Source: Pseudomonas sp. KUIN-1
GTDB taxonomy: Bacteria > Pseudomonadota > Gammaproteobacteria > Pseudomonadales > Pseudomonadaceae
Direction: 5' to 3'
NCBI RefSeq assembly: GCF_009176725.1
Contig: NZ_AP020337.1
Span: forward strand, 5,320,001-5,384,000
Length of the DNA: 64,000 bases
This document shows, piece after piece, positions 25,924 to 32,881 of the stretch. The notes beneath the pieces were generated by a model. The model saw nothing but the letters and a program-made list of their open reading frames with translations, made no database searches and was not told where the DNA came from. The stretch's first letter is position 1; each line of letters begins with the position of its first letter. Position numbers and translations under genes: made by a program.

Positions 25924-26267
25924 TGCCAGCTCCCCTGATTGCCGTCGAATTGCAGTTCGATGGTGCCGTCGTCAGCCTTGCTGCTCGGCTCATCGACCAG
26001 GTAGGCGCCGGACAGGACGTAGGTCTTGCCGTTCTTGAACTCACAGGTGATGGTCATATCCACACCAGTAGTGAGCAGCTTGAGCGGCAGATCCGCGGTA
26101 TGCACGGCGGTGAATTTCAACCAGGCAGCCTTTTCGGTTTCCTTGTAGTAACCAGGCACGACCGTCTCGCGCTTGATGTTCATCAGAGGCGCTTCGCCGC
26201 CGCCGCTGATGGTCAATTGGGTGCCATCCACTTTGATGTAGCAGGTACCCGCAACTTTCTGACCCAT
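25920..26267 (-). CDS. Tail tube protein (Mu gp40 / gpM)
   Basis: A 115-residue tube subunit: MGQKVAGTCYIKVDGTQLTISGGGEAPLM, EKAAWLKFTAVHTADLPLKLL and ITCEFKNGKTYVLSGAYLVDEPS are family hallmarks. It forms the rigid inner tube driven through the target membrane. It is separated from the sheath by 60 bases that contain a terminator hairpin. Confidence 0.92.
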   Translation of the reverse strand: MGQKVAGTCYIKVDGTQLTISGGGEAPLMNIKRETVVPGYYKETEKAAWLKFTAVHTADLPLKLLTTGVDMTITCEFKNGKTYVLSGAYLVDEPSSKADDGTIELQFDGNQGSWQ

Positions 26268-26286
26268 GTTGTTTATCTCCAGAATG

Positions 26287-26307
26287 AAAAAACCCGCACG
26301 AGGCGGG
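26287..26307 (-). terminator. Attenuator-like terminator between sheath and tube genes
   Basis: Arms CCCGC (26293-26297) and GCGGG (26303-26307), 5-base loop, followed on the minus strand by six T (26287-26292). It lies inside the tail operon, directly after the sheath gene. Confidence 0.75.
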
Positions 26308-26327
26308 CTTGAAAGGGTTGGTTAGGC

Positions 26328-27824
26328 TTATGCCGCTTCGTCGTACTGCAAGCGGAACTGGTTGAGCAGCGCGAACACGCGCAGGCCGTTGATGTAGTCA
26401 GGCGGGAACATCACGTTCACGCGGCTTGGGTCATTGCCGTCACGCTCGACGATCAGGTGCTGGGCGAACGTTTCGGCGTTCTCCACATGCCCCTCTTCTT
26501 CAAGACGTGCGTACTGCGCAATCAACTCGCCACGGATGGTGCTCGGCGTGATGATCGGCTGGCCGGCACCGAAGCGCGTGCCATCGTTGGCCAGCTTGTG
26601 GCGGCCGTACTTGCTGGTGATGATGCCTTGCAGGCGACGGATGATGAACGCCGACTGGTGCATGGTTTCGCTGTCCAGGTACGAGTTGTCAGCCTGGCCA
26701 TAAGCGTTCTTCTGATAGGTGGTGATCGAACGCTGAATGCGCACGTAACCGCCTTCGTAGTACGCCGTGGCGATGCCGTAACGCAGCAGCGACTCACGCT
26801 CGGTCAGGGTGAAACGCTGACTGGCCGGAGCCGGATCGATGCCAGGCATGGTGCCGCTCTGGGTCGGACGGCTGGCGTCGGCAGAGATGAACACCGCCGT
26901 GCGCGCAGCCAGTGCAGCAGCTTGCAGCCAGACCGGTTGCGGAACACCGTTTTCGACACCCTGCAGGGTGATGTGCTGGTCGTTGCGCAGTTGACCTGCG
27001 GCCACCAGCGTACCGACCGTGCCGCGCTTGGCGCTGTAAACGTGACCGTACAACTGACGCGCCCAGCTCCAGCGACCGGTGCTGTCGTCCATTGCCGCTT
27101 TCCAGGCATCCAGCGTGGCGGTGTCGGTCCAGGGCATGCAGATGAACTCGAACGGCTCATCGCCCAGCGCAGCCAGTGCCTTGAGCTGATCAGGCGTACC
27201 CACGCCGCCGGTCATGGCCGTAACTGCCGCCGTCAGGCCTGCCGGAATGACTTCGCCATTGGTCTTGCCCTGGCGATTGAATTCCAGCTGGATGTCATTG
27301 CCGCTTGCCCCGCTCCATTTGCAGGAAAGGGTCAGCACGCCCGCTTCGACAGCCGCAGTGATCGGCAGGTCTGGCGTGGCATTGATCTTTACCGACAGTG
27401 CCGTGGCCGCCTGGGCAGCGGTTGCGCCGTTGACCACAGTGGCCTGCACTCGCATGCCGCCGACATACAGGTTCAGCAGACCGGCTTCGGTCGCCGCCCC
27501 GGTGAGGGTGACTTTCGCACCGGCCTTGGCGCCTTCGGTATTGAGCAGCGGCAGGCACCAGACTTCGCCGGTGGGGTCCGCCTTGCGCCAGGTTTCATAC
27601 ATGGAGGCCAGCATGGAGCCCTGACCGCCGATGTTTTTCGCCAACGCCACGCTCGGCACCAGCACCAGAGAACCCAGTTCGGGGCCGGACACGTCGTCGT
27701 TGACCTGCGCAACGATCAGGCGACGCATGCTGGCCGACGCGCTGTTGGCGGCAGAGTTGTCCATCTCCGCATAAAACAGCGGCACGCGGACATCGGATGG
27801 AATGTTGTTAAAGCTGATAGCCAT
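26328..27824 (-). CDS. Tail sheath protein (Mu gp39 / gpL)
   Basis: A 498-residue contractile sheath subunit. MAISFNNIPSDVRVPLFYAEMDNSAAN at the N-terminus, the central GDEPFEFICMPWTDTATLDAWKAAM and the C-terminal EREQSLLRYGIATAYYEGGYVRIQRSITTYQKN-like region (here with GGYVRIQRSITTYQ) are diagnostic of Mu-type sheaths. The presence of a sheath makes this an R-type (contractile) tailocin. Confidence 0.95.
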   Translation of the reverse strand: MAISFNNIPSDVRVPLFYAEMDNSAANSASASMRRLIVAQVNDDVSGPELGSLVLVPSVALAKNIGGQGSMLASMYETWRKADPTGEVWCLPLLNTEGAKAGAKVTLTGAATEAGLLNLYVGGMRVQATVVNGATAAQAATALSVKINATPDLPITAAVEAGVLTLSCKWSGASGNDIQLEFNRQGKTNGEVIPAGLTAAVTAMTGGVGTPDQLKALAALGDEPFEFICMPWTDTATLDAWKAAMDDSTGRWSWARQLYGHVYSAKRGTVGTLVAAGQLRNDQHITLQGVENGVPQPVWLQAAALAARTAVFISADASRPTQSGTMPGIDPAPASQRFTLTERESLLRYGIATAYYEGGYVRIQRSITTYQKNAYGQADNSYLDSETMHQSAFIIRRLQGIITSKYGRHKLANDGTRFGAGQPIITPSTIRGELIAQYARLEEEGHVENAETFAQHLIVERDGNDPSRVNVMFPPDYINGLRVFALLNQFRLQYDEAA

Positions 27825-27842
27825 TGTTTGGCTTCCTCTTGG

Positions 27843-28031
27843 TTAAGCCGTGAAGGCTTGATGGGTGGTGGTGGATTGCTCGGTTTTAAGGGTGATGTCG
27901 CCGTCGTTCTGACGACGCTGCCACCAGGCGTTGAAGGTCACCTGCCGGCCTTCGACGGGCAGCAAATCGCCCGCCTCCGGATCCGGCACAGTGCGGCCCT
28001 CGGCCGGTATTACAGTGATGCGTTGAGTCAT
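27843..28031 (-). CDS. DUF2635 protein (Mu gp38)
   Basis: A 62-residue small protein between the tail terminator and the sheath, as in Mu. ITVIPAEGRTVPDPEAGDLLPVEGRQV is the family pattern. Its role is unknown. Overlaps gp37 by 4 bases. Confidence 0.88.
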   Translation of the reverse strand: MTQRITVIPAEGRTVPDPEAGDLLPVEGRQVTFNAWWQRRQNDGDITLKTEQSTTTHQAFTA

Positions 28032-28618
28032 GGGGTTACCTCTGCTGTGAACTTCGCTTCGATACGGCCATCAGGGCCGGGGGATTTCAGATTCGGATCT
28101 GCGGGGTCAACGCAGTCCATCTCGAGGGTGGCGCCGGTAAAACCGGGCAAACCATCCAGATACGCTTCGTGCCAGGTCTCGGCAGGCTGATCGGCGGTGT
28201 TGCGGCCCAACTGGAACTGCGCGGCAAAGCCGAAGCGATACGTCACCCGGTCGCCGCTGATCTGCACCAGCGCACCACCGGTGTATTGCATCGCGTCGTA
28301 ATCGTGATCCGGGTTCCAGCCCACCAGTGCACGCCACAGTTCGGCGCGCAGGGCATGCAGTTGCTCACTGGCTTCCTGCCCGCGCTTGTCACCGCCATCG
28401 AGCACCACCACGACATCGATCGTGTCGGTGATGTTCTGGCGAATGACGTTCTGCAAATCGTTGGCCGTGGACTGATCGCCAGTGGCAATCACGTACGCCG
28501 ACGGGTGAGCGAGCTGATCGCCGAGGGCGACCGCAGCCCAGTCGATACCGGCGCTGATTCGCCCGGCAAAGCTCGGGCAGGTCGCCTGCAAATGGGCAAC
28601 TATCGGGGTTATCTTCAT
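28028..28618 (-). CDS. Tail terminator protein (Mu gp37)
   Basis: A 196-residue protein of the Mu gp37 family, which caps the tube at the head-proximal end and stops growth. KITPIVAHLQATCPSFAGRISAGIDWAAV-type N-terminus and LRAELWRALVGWNPDHDYDAMQYTGGALV in the middle are family-typical. It is the first structural tail gene; nothing upstream encodes head proteins. Confidence 0.88.
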   Translation of the reverse strand: MKITPIVAHLQATCPSFAGRISAGIDWAAVALGDQLAHPSAYVIATGDQSTANDLQNVIRQNITDTIDVVVVLDGGDKRGQEASEQLHALRAELWRALVGWNPDHDYDAMQYTGGALVQISGDRVTYRFGFAAQFQLGRNTADQPAETWHEAYLDGLPGFTGATLEMDCVDPADPNLKSPGPDGRIEAKFTAEVTP

Positions 28619-28663
28619 AAGGAGTTCCGCGTGTGTTGGAGTGATCTGACGTGATGAATGCGC

Positions 28664-29002
28664 CTACTGGCTTACCTTGCCCAGCGCCTCATCCGCCTTG
28701 TCCGCCGCGCGACTGGCCGCATGCGCAGCCTGGCTGGCGATGGAGGCAGCCGTCTCGACCTTGTCCGCCGCCTGCGTTGTGGTTTCGGCCAGCCTGTCCA
28801 GGCGCCGGTCGCGTTTGCCCAGTGCTGCGTCATAGGCATTGCGAACCTCGGCCAACTGCTGCGTATGCTCGGCATTCGCCGACCACTGCCCAGCCTGAAA
28901 ACCAAGCATCAGGCAGCCAGCGATCAGCAGCATGGAAATCAACCAGACCTCCAGGCGCCGCCACCAATGGCGAGCGATGAAATCAATTGCGCATCTGTGC
29001 AT
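28664..29002 (-). CDS. Small membrane protein with helical tail, possible holin or lysis accessory
   Basis: A 112-residue protein: a short basic start, one strong membrane segment (VWLISMLLIAGCLMLGFQA), then a long Ala/Asp/Lys-rich helix of about 75 residues. The plan resembles spanin-like or holin-accessory proteins of tail clusters. I start it at the ATG 29002, 8 bases after GGAGG; the GTG at 29011 is too close to that site. It overlaps the previous gene by 20 bases. Not recognised by family. Confidence 0.6.
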   Translation of the reverse strand: MHRCAIDFIARHWWRRLEVWLISMLLIAGCLMLGFQAGQWSANAEHTQQLAEVRNAYDAALGKRDRRLDRLAETTTQAADKVETAASIASQAAHAASRAADKADEALGKVSQ

Positions 29003-29372
29003 CGTTTGCACCTCCGAGTTGGGATCGCAGCCGGGCTATTTCGGCGCTTTGCGTAGTGACCTTGTCGGTAAGCTGAACGATGTGGCTGGTGAGGGCTTCG
29101 ATCTTGCCCTCCATCCGGCCAACCGCTGCGGCGAGCTCGTTGCGCTCCTTGGCGAACTGATCAGCCCGCGCTTCAGCCTCTTTGCGCGCCTGGCGCTCGG
29201 AGTCGAGCAGTTCATTGAGGCGGCGAACCGTGCCGATGTCCGCGTTGTCCATCGCCCGGTCTGTTGCATCTCTGGAAAGAAACTTGCGCAGCCATAAAAA
29301 GCCGCCAAGCAGAATTGTGCCCGTGCCGCCCAGCCAGGTAGCTGTGCCTGGGCCTAGGTCGGTTGGGTCCAT
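28983..29372 (-). CDS. Membrane-anchored coiled-coil protein, candidate holin/DUF2730-like
   Basis: A 129-residue protein: DPTDLGPGTATWLGGTGTILLGGFLWLRKFL gives one or two N-terminal membrane passes, followed by a coiled coil of about 80 residues (heptads in LNELLDSERQARKEAEARADQF and onward). This resembles Mu gp25-like (DUF2730) proteins and some tail-cluster holin candidates. The ATG at 29372 follows GGAGTACCC. An endolysin without a signal peptide needs a holin, and no better candidate is in the cluster. Confidence 0.6.
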   Translation of the reverse strand: MDPTDLGPGTATWLGGTGTILLGGFLWLRKFLSRDATDRAMDNADIGTVRRLNELLDSERQARKEAEARADQFAKERNELAAAVGRMEGKIEALTSHIVQLTDKVTTQSAEIARLRSQLGGANDAQMRN

Positions 29373-29437
29373 GGGTACTCCGTAACAGGCTGGTGGACTC
29401 TCAAGGCCCTCGTTGATCGAAAGCCTGAACAAACTGG

Positions 29438-29461
29438 AAAGAGCCCATTGATACGGGGCTC
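29438..29461 (-). terminator. Possible terminator after the GH5 gene
   Basis: Arms GAGCCC (29441-29446) and GGGCTC (29456-29461) with a 9-base loop and only TTTCC following on the minus strand. Weak, but placed just past the GH5 stop codon. Confidence 0.4.
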
Positions 29462-29494
29462 CGTTGTCGGGTCAGAACGGAATGACTTGCACCG

Positions 29495-30667
29495 TCATGC
29501 CTGTGCATAACCCCACAGGGCAATGCGCTCGGCAAAGTACGGTGTGACCAGTGCGACGGTCTGCGCCTGGTTGCTGGCTTCCAGGCTCATCTTTTCGCCA
29601 TCGGTGCCTGGTCCTGTGACCCACAGCGTCACTGGCACCATTTCTGCCTTCGCTTTATCGAGCAGGTTTTTCAGCGCGGTGCGACCGGCAGCCGTTGGCG
29701 GAATCCCTGTTTCACCGATAAATGCGGCCATCTTGTTAGTCTTGGCATAGGTCAGAAACGGACCCACGATTTCATCGCGCAGAACGGTCGGCGAGATCAA
29801 ATCGTTGTTATTGGCGTAGGCACCGCTGGAGCTTTTATCGTAATCGCCGTAAGCGTGGGCTTCCCAGACGATTGCATTGGCCGGATCGACAATCTTCGAC
29901 TGAAGGTTGGCAGAGACGGTGGCCCAGTTTCTGGCGCTTGCAAACTCCAGCCCACAAATGAACACCGGCTTTTTCGAGCTGTTGCGCAACGCCTGCAGCA
30001 CGGTATTCATCGTGCTGATGTACAGCGCTTCAAGATCAGGCAACGTAATGTAGTCTTTGGCACCTGCCGTGGTATTCGAATACGGCTCGTTACCCAACCC
30101 CCAGCCCAGCACCATCGGATCGTCGCATTCAGTGACCAGCTTCTGGTGGAAGTTGGCCAGGTGAACGGCGCTCCAGAAAGTGCCGTTGACACCGTTCCCG
30201 TCCTTGATCAATACCGATTCGGTTGCCTTCCAGCCATTCTGATTACCCGCCTCTGCGGCAGGAAGAATGCGTCCGGTCAGCGTCCCGTTTGCATCTGTTT
30301 CGTAGCGATGCAACCGCATGTAGTGGTGCGGATCAGGAATGATTCTGGCCTCGCCGTTGGAGTCATCGCGAATCCAGCCAAGCATTTCTTTCCAGCGCTT
30401 CACAAAATCGGTGTTCAGGTTCGCCCCTTGGCCTGGCAGACCGTCCAGAGTCGACAGCTGAATGGCGCGCTGAAGTTCGAACGGAAACCGGATCAGACGC
30501 ACGCCCCGGTTCTTGACCCAGGTCGTGATGGTTCCACGATTGGGCCACTGGTAATGAGTCCCGGCCTCGCCCGGCACGATCTGTCCGGCGTTCGCCACCG
30601 AACCCAGGTTGATACCTACCAGCGGAATATTCTTCAGCTGGCTGACAGCAGAACTGCTATTGGACAT
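29495..30667 (-). CDS. Glycoside hydrolase family 5 (cellulase-like) protein carried in the tailocin cluster
   Basis: A 390-residue TIM-barrel glycosidase. Key GH5 features are visible: RLIRFPFELQRA, the acid/base E194 in GWGLGNEPY, the H271-Y273 pair in WEAHAYGDYD, and the nucleophile E319 in FIGETGIP. No signal peptide, and no carbohydrate-binding module. Substrate unknown; endoglucanase/mannanase-like folds are the nearest. The ATG at 30667 follows GAGGTATCAATC; the frame upstream is unsupported and overlaps com. It lies between a Com-like gene and the lysis/tail genes on the same strand. A GH5 enzyme is not part of any tail structure or lysis module I know, so it looks like cargo: it could clear exopolysaccharide around producers or targets. 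Confidence 0.82.
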   Translation of the reverse strand: MSNSSSAVSQLKNIPLVGINLGSVANAGQIVPGEAGTHYQWPNRGTITTWVKNRGVRLIRFPFELQRAIQLSTLDGLPGQGANLNTDFVKRWKEMLGWIRDDSNGEARIIPDPHHYMRLHRYETDANGTLTGRILPAAEAGNQNGWKATESVLIKDGNGVNGTFWSAVHLANFHQKLVTECDDPMVLGWGLGNEPYSNTTAGAKDYITLPDLEALYISTMNTVLQALRNSSKKPVFICGLEFASARNWATVSANLQSKIVDPANAIVWEAHAYGDYDKSSSGAYANNNDLISPTVLRDEIVGPFLTYAKTNKMAAFIGETGIPPTAAGRTALKNLLDKAKAEMVPVTLWVTGPGTDGEKMSLEASNQAQTVALVTPYFAERIALWGYAQA

Positions 30668-30678
30668 GATTGATACCT

Positions 30679-30864
30679 CTAGTTGGCACCGCGAGGCAGC
30701 AGCGACGCTGCTGTACCTCTTTCGCTCAACGGCGATAACTCGAGGCTCGCGGCCTTCACATGATTCAACGTCCCGCAGCGGGAACATTTGATCTGGAGCT
30801 CTGTGTATTCACCCACGCGGGCCAGCAGTTTCCTGCACTGCCCGCATCTAAAGCTTTTCAACAT
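30679..30864 (-). CDS. com: Com-like zinc-finger translational regulator
   Basis: A 61-residue protein with two CxxC pairs (C7-C10 and C27-C30) in FRCGQCRKLL...QIKCSRCGTLN, the layout of phage Mu Com. In Mu, Com binds mom mRNA and frees its ribosome site. No mom gene is present here; the next gene, 11 bases on, is the GH5 hydrolase. It may be a left-over of the Mu-like ancestor or may control GH5 translation (inference). Confidence 0.8.
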   Translation of the reverse strand: MLKSFRCGQCRKLLARVGEYTELQIKCSRCGTLNHVKAASLELSPLSERGTAASLLPRGAN

Positions 30865-30895
30865 CTACATTGGCCTCCATGCGCCTGGCCCAATG

Positions 30896-30916
30896 AAAAA
30901 CCCCGCCGGAGCGGGG
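30896..30916 (-). terminator. Intrinsic terminator between the first tailocin gene and com
   Basis: Arms CCCCGC (30901-30906) and GCGGGG (30911-30916), 4-base loop, then five T on the minus strand. The 272-base gap between the genes (30865-31136) holds this hairpin and no gene. Transcripts from the promoter before 31580 must pass it to reach the tail genes, or a further promoter lies in the gap. Confidence 0.75.
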
Positions 30917-31136
30917 TTTGAGGTGGGTCGCCAGTGACCGGTTGTGGCTGTTGATCAGCCTGTTTCCGGCTGCTGCCCTGAGGCGCAAATCGCATATCGT
31001 GGGACCTTTTTACCCCCCTCCGGAAAGCCTGGGAAGGGGCAGTTTCGGGGTGGGTCGAGTTTGACCTGAGTTCAACACGAGTTCGGCCACAGCTGTGCAA
31101 TCGACCCGGATAAACGGTGTGAAACCGTGTCTTCAT

Positions 31137-31580
31137 TCACCCTTGGGCAGCCTTGTCGGCGACCGCATTGTTGCTTCTGGAAGCGCTGCGCTCAGCGAGA
31201 ATCGCCAGCACTTGCTGGTGCAGCTTGTTGAGCCAGTTGCGATAGGTGCGGTCTGCGCCCTCATTAATGCCCACCAGGCGCATCTGCTCGCGCACCGGCA
31301 ACGACTCGACATAACGCAATGTCGCCAGCTGGGCCAGTTCGGGCCCGCGGCTCTTTGCCGGGCTGCGCGACAGCTGCGCCACGGCCGCCTCGACTTCGCT
31401 GCTTATATAGTCCAGGCCGCTGCCATTACCCACCAGCGCGCGCGAGCCGGGTGTGCGACGCGGAATGTACGCGCCCCATTCCATGATCCCGGCCATCGGA
31501 CTGCTCAGCCCGCCGCCCAGACCAATGCGCATGCGCTGTTCACCCCAATGCTGCATCACGGCTTCTACTTTCTCGATCAT
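31137..31580 (-). CDS. Conserved tailocin-head protein (like PA0613 of the R/F-pyocin locus)
   Basis: A 147-residue protein with MIEKVEAVMQHWGEQR, GGLSSPMAGIMEWGAYIPRRTPGSR and LPVREQMRLVGINEGADRTYRNWLNKLHQQVL. I recall similar proteins at the same position beside prtR in the P. aeruginosa pyocin cluster and in many prophages, where a Q-like antitermination role has been suggested by position and a helix-turn-helix-like C-terminus. Here it is transcribed divergently from prtR, with AGGAG before its ATG, and is followed by a terminator, which would suit an antiterminator. Confidence 0.65.
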   Translation of the reverse strand: MIEKVEAVMQHWGEQRMRIGLGGGLSSPMAGIMEWGAYIPRRTPGSRALVGNGSGLDYISSEVEAAVAQLSRSPAKSRGPELAQLATLRYVESLPVREQMRLVGINEGADRTYRNWLNKLHQQVLAILAERSASRSNNAVADKAAQG

Positions 31581-31650
31581 TGTGTCTCTCCTGTAGGACC
31601 TTTCTGAAAAGCTGCGCAGCGTCTTTCGCTACACAGAACCAAGGCCTTAC

Positions 31651-31723
31651 AATACATTTTGTATTTTTATGACACAACGAAGCATTACATTATGTATATT
31701 GCTCAACACCCTACAGCCTGTAT
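31651..31723. promoter_or_regulatory. Triple ATAC-N5-GTAT operator in the prtR / tailocin divergent promoter
   Basis: Three 13-base sites: ATAC-ATTTT-GTAT (31652-31664), TTAC-ATTAT-GTAT (31685-31697) and CTAC-AGCCT-GTAT (31711-31723). Seven or eight of eight arm bases fit the palindrome. The region separates prtR from the divergent first tailocin gene. The third site covers the ATG at 31722, which argues for translation of prtR from 31734. The same motif occurs three times before prtN. Confidence 0.8.
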
Positions 31724-31733
31724 GATTCGACGC

Positions 31734-32381
31734 ATGAACAGAAAATGGTATGAAGTCGCAAGACAGGTCATGGAAACCCAGGAAATCAGCCAGGAAGAAA
31801 TGGCTGAGCGGATGGGCGTGACGCCCGGCGCGGTAGGGCATTGGCTGAACGGCAAGCGTGAACCGAAGATCGAGGTCATCAATCGATTTCTGACCGAGCT
31901 CGGCCTGCCGATTCTCACCACCTCCATCCCGGCCAGCGAACCCGGCATGCACAACGTGGAGCCCACGGTGCAGCCTTCGCGTTTCTATCGATACCCGGTC
32001 ATCAGCTGGGTCGAGGCCGGTGGCTGGAGTGAGGCCGTCGAGCCCTACCCTGCCGGCTATTCGGACACTTTCGAGATCAGCGACTATAAAGCCAAGGGCA
32101 GAGCTTTCTGGCTGGTAGTGCGTGGCGACTCGATGACCGCGCCCGCAGGGCAGAGCATTCCCGAAGGCATGTTGATTCTGGTCGACACCGGAATCGAGCC
32201 CACTGCCGGCAAGCTGGTCATCGCCAAGCTGCCGGAAAGCAACGAGGCTACCTTCAAAAAACTGGTCGAAGACGCCGGACGCTACTTTCTCAAGCCGCTG
32301 AACCCCGCCTACCCGACCCTTGCGGTGACCGAGGAGTGCAAACTGATCGGCGTCATCAGGCAGATGACCATGCGTCTCTGA
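31734..32381 (+). CDS. prtR: CI/LexA-type self-cleaving repressor of the tailocin (PrtR-like)
   Basis: A 215-residue repressor. Residues about 5-60 are a helix-turn-helix domain (ISQEEMAERMGVTPGAVGHWLNG). Residues about 85-215 are a LexA/S24 peptidase domain with cleavage site A95-G96 (SWVEAGGW), catalytic S133 (RGDSM) and lysine at about 175 (TFKKL). Such repressors split themselves when RecA is activated by DNA damage, and PrtR controls pyocins this way. ATG 31734 is chosen because the earlier ATG at 31722 lies within an operator. Followed by a strong terminator. Confidence 0.9.
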   Translation: MNRKWYEVARQVMETQEISQEEMAERMGVTPGAVGHWLNGKREPKIEVINRFLTELGLPILTTSIPASEPGMHNVEPTVQPSRFYRYPVISWVEAGGWSEAVEPYPAGYSDTFEISDYKAKGRAFWLVVRGDSMTAPAGQSIPEGMLILVDTGIEPTAGKLVIAKLPESNEATFKKLVEDAGRYFLKPLNPAYPTLAVTEECKLIGVIRQMTMRL

Positions 32382-32401
32382 AGCGCGGCACGCCCCGCCC
32401 A

Positions 32402-32424
32402 AGCCCCGATAATCGGGGCTTTTT
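32402..32424 (+). terminator. Terminator behind prtR
   Basis: Perfect 9-base arms AGCCCCGAT (32402-32410) and ATCGGGGCT (32412-32420), then a T run. It ends the repressor transcript before the SOS-box promoter. Confidence 0.88.
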
Positions 32425-32500
32425 CATGCGCCACTGTTTCAGTCCGGGCAGGTGTCCGTGTAGGAAACATTTGTAGCTTGCGTGAGAAACACCCCTCAAT

Positions 32501-32520
32501 TACTGTATGCACATACAGTA
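32501..32520. promoter_or_regulatory. lexA box: LexA binding site (SOS box)
   Basis: TACTGTATGCACATACAGTA, with perfect 9-base arms, agrees with the ideal LexA box at all 16 outer positions and differs only in the central four bases. It ends 15 bases before the DUF1654 start codon, so LexA binding would block that promoter. Confidence 0.9.
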
Positions 32521-32535
32521 AAAAGGAGTTCACTC

Positions 32536-32784
32536 ATGCTCAAGCAGTTCCCCGACACCTCGCAACATGACGCTTATCTGGCATTGGCACAGCGGATTCA
32601 GGACGCTATCACCAGTGACAAGGCCCAGATCGAGCATCAGGTCCTGCTGATCAGGGAGCCTGGCGAGTCGGTGGCCCACTGGGAGCGCATCATGGATCAG
32701 ATCAGCGAGGCCGACGGCATCAACGTAACCCGCAACTCTGAAAACGGCACTGCCCACGTGTCCTGGTACATCGATTCCCTGTGA
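32536..32784 (+). CDS. DUF1654 protein under LexA control
   Basis: An 82-residue protein fitting DUF1654, a family almost confined to Pseudomonas and often beside prophage or pyocin regulators. Key words: LAQRIQDAI, AQIEHQVLLIRE, WERIMDQISEADGINVTRN and AHVSWYI. No function is known for the family. ATG 32536 has AAGGAG 8 bases upstream. It lies between prtR and prtN on the same strand and sits directly behind an SOS box, so it should be made during DNA damage. Confidence 0.8.
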   Translation: MLKQFPDTSQHDAYLALAQRIQDAITSDKAQIEHQVLLIREPGESVAHWERIMDQISEADGINVTRNSENGTAHVSWYIDSL

Positions 32785-32792
32785 TTCGAACT

Positions 32793-32848
32793 ATACAGAT
32801 CGTATTTAAAATACAAACTGTATTGTCACGACGCGCTACATATCGTAT
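32793..32848. promoter_or_regulatory. Triple ATAC-N5-GTAT operator before prtN
   Basis: ATAC-AGATC-GTAT (32793-32805) and ATAC-AAACT-GTAT (32811-32823), both perfect, and CTAC-ATATC-GTAT (32836-32848). They fill the space between the DUF1654 stop and the prtN ribosome site. This is the expected place for repression of the activator gene by the PrtR-like protein. Confidence 0.85.
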
Positions 32849-32881
32849 TGTTTGTCTGCACCCCATTTCGGGAGTACTCAC

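Noticed and set aside
30858..31136. A 92-codon frame between the first tailocin gene and com
   Set aside because: No recognisable protein, no ribosome site, and it covers a terminator hairpin; treated as non-coding.
31581..31733. PrtN binding boxes (P-boxes) expected before the first tailocin gene
   Set aside because: I looked for repeats of the ATTG-N2/3-GT type known from P. aeruginosa and found none convincing; the motif may differ in this group.
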